Below are positions 8,637 to 14,136 of a DNA stretch of 40,697 bases, in pieces. A model generated the notes under the pieces. It had not been told where the DNA came from. It saw only the letters and a program-made list of their open reading frames with translations, and searched no databases. The stretch's first letter is position 1; every line of letters starts with the position of its first letter. The DNA is taken from positions 1-40,697 of the forward strand of contig BOKF01000072.1 in the NCBI GenBank assembly GCA_016860845.1, given 5' to 3'. The translations under genes and the position numbers were made by a program. This DNA is from Chloroflexota bacterium. GTDB lineage: Bacteria > Chloroflexota > Anaerolineae > 4572-78 > J111.

Positions 8637-8673
8637 GACCACTTCATCAGCTCAAGGGCGATGAGATGTGGTC
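8637..8673 (+). repeat. Hairpin closing with GACCAC/GTGGTC
   Basis: GACCAC (8637-8642) pairs with GTGGTC (8668-8673), with further partial pairing of TTCATC to GATGAGAT inside. The same module, with changed pairs GGCCAT/GTGGCC, follows the gene ending at 9918. Around it AGTGA-CGTAGT is shared. Confidence 0.45.
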
Positions 8674-8675
8674 AC

Positions 8676-8709
8676 GAGGAGCCTGTTGAGCTAGACTCGC
8701 AGGCTCCTC
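8676..8709 (+). terminator. 10-bp hairpin T2
   Basis: GAGGAGCCTG (8676-8685) pairs perfectly with CAGGCTCCTC (8700-8709), loop of 14 bases. No U-run follows. It occupies the same place relative to the upstream gene as T1, T4 and T5. The remaining 8710-8872 stretch before the next gene holds a weaker leader-like sequence (CTTCACCAAGCTGGTG and a poor helix near 8809-8839). Confidence 0.45.
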
Positions 8710-8888
8710 CTCACCAAAGGTACTTCACCAAGCTGGTGTTTCTTAAAGCGACTAATACCCCGTGGGTCAGTTTGATTTGTCACCTTTGCTGCGGAATTTG
8801 GGCAGTTGCCTTGTTTTATCCCAGAGGGGGTGAAACAGGCCAGCCAACCTAACTTCGTAGCGAATCTAGAAGGGAGGTGATGACAACT

Positions 8889-9194
8889 ATGCACCTGACA
8901 ATCAACCTGGCCAAAGGCAGTGGAAAAAGAGAACTGATTGAGGTGCTGCAAGCGGCTCAAGCCGTAAAGCCAGCCCGACAAAACCATCTCAATCCGCTGA
9001 ATCTACTGACCAAGGGGGTACAGAGTGGCTTGACTCTAGTCCTCAATGGGCTGCACAAGGTCATTCATCGGCAAGTGTGTAGATGGGTTACCTGTAAACG
9101 CGGTGCCCAATACTACTCTACCTGCCGGAAGCGTCAACAGGAGCTAAATGCTTGGTTGAGGTTAACATTTGGGCGTCTGGCCGTCAAGCTTTAG
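8889..9194 (+). CDS. Small basic hypothetical protein
   Basis: 101 residues from ATG 8889, about 11 bases after GGAGG. An ATG at 8880 is too close to that site. The protein is strongly basic, begins MHLTINLAKGSGKRELIEVL, has a central hydrophobic/amphipathic helix (GLTLVLNGLHKVI) and three Cys residues in the C-terminal half (CRWVTCKRG, then CRKRQ). These might bind metal or nucleic acid (inference). The TAG stop lies inside the palindrome that begins the next leader. No family recognised. Confidence 0.5.
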   Translation: MHLTINLAKGSGKRELIEVLQAAQAVKPARQNHLNPLNLLTKGVQSGLTLVLNGLHKVIHRQVCRWVTCKRGAQYYSTCRKRQQELNAWLRLTFGRLAVKL

Positions 9195-9420
9195 CTTGAG
9201 ACCCGCCCACGGGATCGGTTGGCTTGGCTAGCCGATCCCACTCACTTTAACAATTGAATATTTTTTATCGGTTACTACCGTTCACTGCCGTAATTTATTC
9301 TTTAGCTGAATTTCGAGATCACCTCTCCTTTATCTGTCAAAACCAGCCCATTGCCATAAACGGGGATGGACTGGTCCAGCCAGATAGCTACCAGGTTTTG
9401 TAATCGCAAACCAACAGAAG
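9184..9420 (+). ncRNA. Structured 5' leader L4 (paralog of L2)
   Basis: It starts with the identical palindrome TCAAGCTTTAGCTTGA (9184-9199), which overlaps the upstream stop codon. GGGATCGG (9211-9218) pairs perfectly with CCGATCCC (9232-9239), compared with a G-U pair in L2. CTTTAACAATTGAATATTTT and GTTCACTGCCG follow. The second hairpin is CCAGCCCAT (9343-9351) with ATGGACTGG (9366-9374), one mismatch, 47 bases before GGAGG. The AAACC/GGTTT hairpin just before the ribosome-binding site may modulate its access. Confidence 0.47.
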
Positions 9421-9435
9421 GGAGGTGATGATACG

Positions 9436-9918
9436 ATGCAACAACATGGAACGTGGAAACCGTACAACGTCAAGGCGCTGGTCCGCAACGTCGAGCTTGT
9501 TTTCAAGTCGGGTAGCATTGAGCGGCTTAATGAACCCACTTATAAATTTATCACCCTGCACATGGGGTTCATTGCCCACTACAATCTACACGGCTTTCAA
9601 GCGGTCTACCAAGACTTGCGGGACTTCTGCCAGAAACTGCAAATGAGTGAGTATAGCTACAATCGCGATGACACCTTGATGCGAGCCATTCGCTACGAGC
9701 AGCGCACCGAGTACGGTGAAGCTTACAACAAGAGCATCGCTCAGGCGATCCGAGGCGTTGTGGAAGTCGCTCGCACATCCGAACAGGCGATAACCGCAAG
9801 TTTTGGACAGCAGGAAAAGGAGCGTGAGTTGGCAGTCGCCAAAAGTATCTTGACCAAGTACGGATTTAACTTGCCCAAGGAGCTAAAGAAAGAGCTAATG
9901 GTTGAGAAAACTACATAG
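9436..9918 (+). CDS. Hypothetical protein of the accessory array
   Basis: 160 residues from ATG 9436; GGAGG lies about 10 bases upstream. The N-terminal half (WKPYNVKALVRNVELVF, then LHMGFIAHYNLHGFQ) looks folded and aromatic-rich. The C-terminal third is helical and charged, ending in a Lys/Glu-rich segment. It has no TM helix or signal peptide. It resembles small soluble proteins common on phages and integrative elements, but I cannot name a family. It has its own leader and is followed by the two-hairpin module at 9938-10006. Confidence 0.6.
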   Translation: MQQHGTWKPYNVKALVRNVELVFKSGSIERLNEPTYKFITLHMGFIAHYNLHGFQAVYQDLRDFCQKLQMSEYSYNRDDTLMRAIRYEQRTEYGEAYNKSIAQAIRGVVEVARTSEQAITASFGQQEKERELAVAKSILTKYGFNLPKELKKELMVEKTT

Positions 9919-9937
9919 AGTTAGTGAACGTAGTGAT

Positions 9938-10006
9938 GGCCATTTCGCCAATTTATGAGGAGATGTGGCCTGTAGGGTTGAGCTACTCACCTTGGCTCAA
10001 CCCTAC
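9938..10006 (+). terminator. Two-hairpin 3' module T4
   Basis: The first helix is GGCCAT (9938-9943) with GTGGCC (9965-9970). The second is GTAGGGTTGAGC (9972-9983) with GCTCAACCCTAC (9995-10006), a perfect 12-bp stem with an 11-base loop. The order and shared TTGAGCTA/GGCTC segments match 8637-8709, while many stem bases are changed on both sides. No U-tract follows. Confidence 0.5.
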
Positions 10007-10007
10007 T

Positions 10008-10210
10008 CCCTTACAGTTGTTGGTTGCACGTCCACTGTGGTTGTTTGAATACATCCAGTCCGACCTGTTCGATTAACAGCTACGTTGCTTTCGGGCTAAA
10101 AAAGGCGCTGATCCTCCTAGTTAATCCGCCTGCCAGGGTATCGCCGTATGGTGGATATTCTGATCGGGTGGGTTAAGCCCTCGGGCTCGACTCAATTTCC
10201 ACCCGAGAAA
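10008..10210 (+). ncRNA. Structured 5' leader L5
   Basis: It begins CTTACAGTTG, has TCCACTGTGG near 10030, and a hairpin CAGGGTATC (10134-10142) with GATATTCTG (10154-10162) that includes two G-U pairs. TTAAGCC, a GCCC/GGGC hairpin and CCCGAGAAAGGAGGTGAG follow. Helix end to GGAGG is 49 bases. The 3' 85 bases align with L1. Confidence 0.45.
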
Positions 10211-10223
10211 GGAGGTGAGCCAT

Positions 10224-10670
10224 ATAGCCACTAGAGCCAACATTGAACTTCATGATGGCTGGAAGCAAGACAACCGACCCACGGAATGGAAGAAAGGAGT
10301 CGTACTTTATCATCATTGGGATGGTTATCCTTCCTGGATGGGACCAAGGCTTGAAGAACTGCTCAAGCAGGTAAAAGAAGCCTTAGACAAAGCTGCCCGT
10401 TCCTATTGGTGGGACAGCGAACGGGTGGGTGCCTTAATGGTCAAGCTCTCGTCAGACGAGGACGAGGCAAAAAAAGGTGTGCCTGCCTTTCAGCCTTGTT
10501 TAGAACTTCACCTGGATATTGAGTACCTCTGGCGAGTTTTTCTTGGACCTGAAGATGGAGAGTACGACATCCAATGCTTTAGCATCAGCCACGATTGGGA
10601 TAAAGACGTAATTAAAAGCTTGGAACAGGTGGATTGGAGACAAGAAGTTGAACGACAGCAGGGACGTTGA
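10224..10670 (+). CDS. Conserved accessory protein (YHHWDGYPSWMG-type), probable ATA start
   Basis: 148 residues if initiated at ATA 10224. The segment VVLYHHWDGYPS, then a middle helix, FQPCLELHLDIEYLWRV and a terminal DIQCF resemble a small soluble family from phage and plasmid genomes whose members usually begin Met-Ala-Thr-Arg-Ala. Here ATRANIEL directly follows an ATA that sits six bases after GGAGG. The alternative GTG at 10215 lies inside the ribosome-binding site. Family identity is from memory and its function is unknown. Confidence 0.6.
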   Translation: MATRANIELHDGWKQDNRPTEWKKGVVLYHHWDGYPSWMGPRLEELLKQVKEALDKAARSYWWDSERVGALMVKLSSDEDEAKKGVPAFQPCLELHLDIEYLWRVFLGPEDGEYDIQCFSISHDWDKDVIKSLEQVDWRQEVERQQGR

Positions 10671-10676
10671 CGACCG

Positions 10677-10712
10677 GAGGAGCTGAGCACAGCCTAACTG
10701 GCTCAGCTCCTC
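10677..10712 (+). terminator. 12-bp hairpin T5
   Basis: GAGGAGCTGAGC (10677-10688) pairs perfectly with GCTCAGCTCCTC (10701-10712) around a 12-base loop, starting six bases after the stop codon. It is almost the same hairpin as T1. ACACCTTGATTATATACC follows and there is no run of T. Confidence 0.55.
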
Positions 10713-10764
10713 ACACCTTGATTATATACCATGATACGCTGGTACTGATGTCGGAGACAATTAA

Positions 10765-10959
10765 GGCAAAATCACTAACCATTCGGTAGAAGACGCGTTG
10801 ACTCCACGCGAGGTCGCAGTCTGGCAACAGGCTGATCTCAAGGAGCTACCCCATCCACGCTGTGGGCAACCCTTGTCCGGTGCCAAACTGATTGAGGACA
10901 GCATCTATAATGGGCTGATTTTGGTTTGTTTGGCAGGTCGTGGTTGGCATGAGTATTGA
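10765..10959 (+). pseudogene. Small ORF without canonical start, possible gene remnant
   Basis: The 360-base stretch between T5 and the next ribosome-binding site holds an open frame after TAA 10762-10764 that ends at TGA 10957-10959. Its translation (VEDALTPREVAVWQQADL, then HPRCGQPLSG, then GLILVCLAGRGWHEY) looks like real protein. There is no ATG. TTG 10798 could start it, but no ribosome-binding site lies in front. A GAGTATT/AATACT-type hairpin follows the stop. The rest of 10960-11060 shows no further gene. Confidence 0.3.
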
Positions 10960-11076
10960 TGAATACTGGATCGGCATCCAAAAGCCGCCCTGTGGCATTA
11001 CACGAGGTCTGAGAGCTGTTTTTGTGAACGAGTGTCGAGACTATGGATAGATACCCTCAAGAAGGAGGTAATGACA

Positions 11077-11304
11077 ATGAGAGAACTTGAGTTATCGCCT
11101 TAAGCCCGGCGTCGTTTGTGGCAAGGTATTTCCTTGCTGCTCCGGTTGGCAGACGAGGCCGAGAAAAATGATTTCACTAACTCCCAGCTTTGTGAGGCCA
11201 TTGGGTCAGTGCCAGGGGTTGAGGCGACAGGGTTGACTGCCGACATAGCTGACACGAATGCGAGCGAAGTTACCGAGGACAACAAGTTGAGCAAGAGAGA
11301 CTGA
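11077..11304 (+). pseudogene. Small accessory gene interrupted by in-frame TAA
   Basis: GGAGG at 11064-11068 is correctly spaced for ATG 11077. The reading frame gives eight codons (MRELELSP) and then TAA 11101-11103. The same frame stays open to the TGA at 11302-11304: ARRRLWQGISLLLRLADEAE, with a Glu/Asp/Thr-rich C-terminus. A TTG at 11116 could restart translation of 62 residues, but no ribosome-binding site precedes it. It is probably a recent nonsense mutation. Readthrough or reinitiation would be the alternative. No family assigned. Confidence 0.45.
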
Positions 11305-11394
11305 AACTTGAGGTGATCTCACGCTTTTTGACTTGATAAGAACATGGTCAGTCTTATTCATCAGTTTGTTTTCTGGCCGGTCTCCTTAGCAATG

Positions 11395-11439
11395 TTGTAT
11401 AAGTTTGACAATATTATATAGACTTGTATAATGTTGACA
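11395..11439 (+). promoter_or_regulatory. Consensus promoter with repeated operator-like sequence
   Basis: TTGACA (11405-11410), a 16-base spacer and TATAAT (11427-11432) form a near-ideal sigma-70 promoter. A 16-base sequence, TTGTATAAGTTTGACA (11395-11410), recurs as TTGTATAATGTTGACA (11424-11439), 29 bases apart. CAATATTATA lies between them in inverted sense. The repeats flank and overlap both promoter boxes, as expected for autoregulation by the ribbon-helix-helix protein that follows. Confidence 0.7.
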
Positions 11440-11495
11440 TGACTACTGACCGCCAGGAAAACAGAGATTATGACGAAAGGAGGGAAAAATCGAAG

Positions 11496-11630
11496 ATGGT
11501 CCAACGCAGCATCTCAATTGAACCAAATTTCTGGGAGCGCTGCAAAGAAAAAGCAGGGCTGACGCCGATCAGTGCTATTGTTAGACGCTTGTTGGAGCTT
11601 TGGTTAGAAGGAAAAATAAAAATTGATTAA
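11496..11630 (+). CDS. Ribbon-helix-helix (CopG/Arc-like) regulator
   Basis: 44 residues from ATG 11496: a short basic strand RSISIEPNFW, then two helices ending in RRLLELWLEGKI, the pattern and length of a minimal ribbon-helix-helix DNA-binding protein. The upstream AAAGGAGGG is about 12 bases away, slightly long; an in-frame ATG at 11439 would add 19 charged residues and lacks a site. It follows the promoter with paired repeats and leads the operon DUF2637 protein, small protein, FtsK-like ATPase. It is probably the repressor of that operon (inference). Confidence 0.65.
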   Translation: MVQRSISIEPNFWERCKEKAGLTPISAIVRRLLELWLEGKIKID

Positions 11631-11643
11631 GGAGGGTAAAAAA

Positions 11644-11703
11644 ATGGCCCGTGAGTGGCTTGATCTTGGCGGATGCAGACACCCACGAGCACACTTTACC
11701 TAA
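11644..11703 (+). CDS. Possible 19-residue leader peptide
   Basis: AAGGAGGG (11630-11637) is ideally spaced for ATG 11644, which opens a frame of 19 codons (MAREWLDLGGCRHPRAHFT) ending at TAA 11701. It is out of frame with the DUF2637 gene, whose own start is 26 bases further on. Translation of this peptide could feed ribosomes to that gene. It might also be a degraded gene start. Confidence 0.4.
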   Translation: MAREWLDLGGCRHPRAHFT

Positions 11704-11728
11704 CACAAAAACCCGGTGGAGGTTTGTT

Positions 11729-12580
11729 ATGTCAGGTACATCAATTGTACCATCCTTTTCGGATTCCCAAAAAAGCTACAACAGAATAATTGCCTGGTTA
11801 ACAGGGTTATTAACCCTTCTCCTGACGCTATTCTCCTTCATCCTCTCTTTTAATGCTCTGACTGACTTGGCTGCTAAGCATGGTTTTAGCATCCCCTTTC
11901 TTTTTCCCCTGGTAGTTGAGGCAGGGGTTGTAATTTTCTCCCTTAATGCTCTCCATCGTTCGACTCAGGGTGAAAGCGCTAAATGGCAGTGGTGTTTAAT
12001 CATCGGCTCCTCGTTGCTGGCAGGTGGGTTCAATGTGCTGCACGCGCAGCCTGACATTGTGTCCAGAGTGATGGCCGCCATGCCCAGTCTGTTCTTACTG
12101 TTGTCATTTGAGACGTTTATTGGACAAATTAAACACGGGGTCACACGAGCTAACCTTGTTCAAAGCTTGGTTCTATTAGCCGAAGAGTTGAACAATAAGC
12201 GCCAAGAATTCGACACCCTGATTGACACCAAACAATCAGAACTGGCTCAACTGAACACCGAGGCTGACAAACTAAACAATCTAATTGAACAATCCAAAGC
12301 GAGCCTAGCTCGGTTGGAACAGGAGATCAAACAGGCTCAAAGCGTTCAATATGGCAGTCTTGAACACGCTACAGACATTAAGGCCAAGCGGGATGCATTG
12401 GTCATTGGGCAACGCCGCGGCCAGCTATTGAACATCTTAGCTACTGAAGGCGACCTGGGTGCGTCAGCGCTCGCAGACAGGTTGAACGCTTCGCGAGGAA
12501 CAGTGTACAGCGACTTAAAAGCCCTGGCAGCAGCCGGTCAGATTACCGAGAATGGCAATGGCTGGGAGGTAGTAGGATGA
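11729..12580 (+). CDS. DUF2637 membrane protein with coiled coil and winged helix
   Basis: 283 residues from ATG 11729, six bases after GGAGG. Residues about 15-130 hold four TM segments typical of DUF2637 (TGLLTLLLTLFSFILSFNAL, a second with FPLVVEAGVVIFSL, then the LIIGSSLLAGGFNVLHA and MPSLFLLLSFETF helices). A long coiled coil with repeated Glu/Lys/Asn follows (about 150-220), then a winged-helix domain (LLNILATEGDLGASALADRL and RGTVYSDLKALAAAGQI). DUF2637 proteins occur next to FtsK-like transfer ATPases on actinobacterial integrative elements and may shape the transfer complex. The added coiled coil and winged helix could tie DNA to the membrane (inference). Its stop overlaps the next start. 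Confidence 0.78.
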   Translation: MSGTSIVPSFSDSQKSYNRIIAWLTGLLTLLLTLFSFILSFNALTDLAAKHGFSIPFLFPLVVEAGVVIFSLNALHRSTQGESAKWQWCLIIGSSLLAGGFNVLHAQPDIVSRVMAAMPSLFLLLSFETFIGQIKHGVTRANLVQSLVLLAEELNNKRQEFDTLIDTKQSELAQLNTEADKLNNLIEQSKASLARLEQEIKQAQSVQYGSLEHATDIKAKRDALVIGQRRGQLLNILATEGDLGASALADRLNASRGTVYSDLKALAAAGQITENGNGWEVVG

Positions 12581-12843
12581 ACGGCAGAAGTGTAAAACTC
12601 AACCAACAAACCACATTGGCAATGTATATGGTTGTCGAAGATGACACTGGAACACTGGCCTTTTCCGTTCTGTTGGTAACGAAACTGTTTGCTTGCTTTT
12701 GGAAACTAGCGCGGCGGTTAATGATTGCTGAATTTGAACTCTCTCTCCTGGTCAATGACTTCAAAGCTGCCCTTAATTTCACCTCAAAAATCTTGCTCAT
12801 TGGGTTAAAATCGCTGGCCTATGGCCTGGGGGTGAAGCTATGA
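12577..12843 (+). CDS. Small hypothetical protein between DUF2637 and FtsK-like genes
   Basis: 88 residues. The ATG overlaps the DUF2637 stop as ATGA and the stop overlaps the FtsK-like ATG, so it is translationally coupled on both sides and very likely real. It has one moderately hydrophobic segment (LAFSVLLVTKLFACFWKL) and a second amphipathic one near the C-terminus (LLIGLKSLAYGLG). It could be a small membrane-associated subunit of the transfer ATPase. No family recognised. Confidence 0.55.
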   Translation: MNGRSVKLNQQTTLAMYMVVEDDTGTLAFSVLLVTKLFACFWKLARRLMIAEFELSLLVNDFKAALNFTSKILLIGLKSLAYGLGVKL

Positions 12844-14063
12844 AGCATCAGTTCATTCTGATATCGGTAGCCGTTTTTTTGCTGATGGTTTTGGGATGGT
12901 ACCTCGACAGTATTGCTCGCCATGAAATCACCACGGCGATCAGATTACTTATTTACGCTCTGACCTTCACGGTTGTCACCATTCTCTTCAGCCTCTTGGT
13001 CTTTTCCATCTTGATGATTCGGGAACGATTATTGAAAGAGCGCGCCAACCGTAGAGTGAAGGAGCGCGAGGCCAAAGTAATGGTTCTGGTGGCTGGCGAA
13101 GGTCAACAAGTATACATTCGCGATGCCGATACCTCGATGACTTGGCGCACCGCTCACTTGGATGGTCGGGTGTATGCCAACGGCCAGCGTACTGTTCCCA
13201 ATCAAACTGAGTTAATTGCTTGGCAAACCTACATGTTGCGCCATCGGGCTAACGTGATGAACACCGTAACCCCCCAATTGTTGCCAACCATCGCCCAGGT
13301 TGACCTATTAGCAGCCTTAGATAATGTGCAGCGTTGTTTGATCGTAGGAGCCAGCGATTCGGGAAAGACCACCCTCCTCCGGTGGCTTGTTAGCCGCCGG
13401 TTAGCCAGGTCTAAAGTGATTGTGATTGATCCCCATGCTTATCCACAGAAATGGCCTGCCTGCATTATGGTGGGGATGGGTCGAAACTACCCAGAGATCG
13501 GTAAAGCTTTGGATGCTCTAGTCAGACTGATGACCAAACGCTATGAAGAGATTGGGAAAGGTATTGTGGCCGAGCAGGGTCACTCTCGTATCACTATTTT
13601 TATCGATGAATGGCGGGCGATTGTCTACAACGTTAAGCAGTCCAGTGATGCCATCAAAGCATTGCTTACGGAAAGCCGGAAGGCAGCCTTTAGTGTGTTT
13701 GTGGCTACTCATTCGGATAGGGCTAAGCCATTGGGCCTAGAGGGGGAATATGACCTAAAGGACGGATTTGCCATCGTCAGGCTATCTGGGGCGAATGGGC
13801 AGTGGCAAGCTACCTTGGATACTGGCAACGGTGAAATTCCGGTGACGCTTCCGGGCGCTTATCCTGCTCAAAATCCACCCATCCTTGACACGGATGAATT
13901 CATCAAATTAGAACCAGAACCGACATCAGAAGAAATACGGATTTTAGAGCTTTATGACGCTGGTGAAAGTATCAGCGCTATTGCCACTGCTGTCTTTGGC
14001 AGCAAGGGTGGTCCACAAAATAAACGAGTTGAGGCGATTCTGAACCGATTTAAACGGGTGTAA
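12840..14063 (+). CDS. FtsK/HerA-like DNA translocase ATPase
   Basis: 407 residues. Two N-terminal TM helices (about 5-22 and 33-60) are followed by a basic linker and one P-loop domain. Walker A is GASDSGKTT (170-178), and Walker B is the strand ITIFIDEW (about 255). After it, LLTESRKAAFSVFVATHS is the typical post-Walker-B strand of FtsK/HerA enzymes. The C-terminus (SEEIRILELYDAGESISAIA) is a helix-turn-helix-like domain, perhaps the DNA-recognition part that replaces FtsK gamma. It resembles the single transfer ATPases of actinobacterial-type elements that move double-stranded DNA. Last gene of the overlapping operon, 73 bases before the recombinase. Confidence 0.78.
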   Translation: MKHQFILISVAVFLLMVLGWYLDSIARHEITTAIRLLIYALTFTVVTILFSLLVFSILMIRERLLKERANRRVKEREAKVMVLVAGEGQQVYIRDADTSMTWRTAHLDGRVYANGQRTVPNQTELIAWQTYMLRHRANVMNTVTPQLLPTIAQVDLLAALDNVQRCLIVGASDSGKTTLLRWLVSRRLARSKVIVIDPHAYPQKWPACIMVGMGRNYPEIGKALDALVRLMTKRYEEIGKGIVAEQGHSRITIFIDEWRAIVYNVKQSSDAIKALLTESRKAAFSVFVATHSDRAKPLGLEGEYDLKDGFAIVRLSGANGQWQATLDTGNGEIPVTLPGAYPAQNPPILDTDEFIKLEPEPTSEEIRILELYDAGESISAIATAVFGSKGGPQNKRVEAILNRFKRV

Positions 14064-14117
14064 GGAGTGTAAAGGTGTATTACACCATCCAAAGCGATGG
14101 CTTACACCTTACACCTC
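14055..14117. promoter_or_regulatory. GGTGTAA-type inverted repeats before the recombinase
   Basis: GGTGTAAGGAGTGTAA-like units at 14056-14079 face inverted copies at 14101-14116 (CTTACACCTTACACCT), with a further TTACACC at 14080-14086. Several copies of the TGTAA/TTACA core in both directions suggest an operator or a recombinase binding array. It occupies nearly the whole gap between the two genes. Confidence 0.5.
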
Positions 14118-14136
14118 AGCAATAAAGGAGGTCAAA

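Noticed and set aside
8117..9290. Direct repeats as a CRISPR array
   Set aside because: Only two copies, over 100 bases long, a kilobase apart and with a gene between; no spacers and no cas genes.
7455..10210. Leaders as a known metabolite riboswitch
   Set aside because: I could not match the conserved blocks to the core of any riboswitch class I know, and the downstream genes are mobile-element proteins rather than metabolic genes.
7162..11304. The array of small genes as an integron cassette array
   Set aside because: The palindromes do not end in the RYYYAAC/GTTRRRY core pair expected of attC sites, leaders lie before the genes with fixed spacing to ribosome-binding sites, and the only recombinase present is of the serine type.
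7211..11304. An altered genetic code (TAA as sense, ATA as start throughout)
   Set aside because: The large element genes and all chromosomal genes use standard stops and starts, so the few odd cases are better explained as local decay or isolated rare starts.
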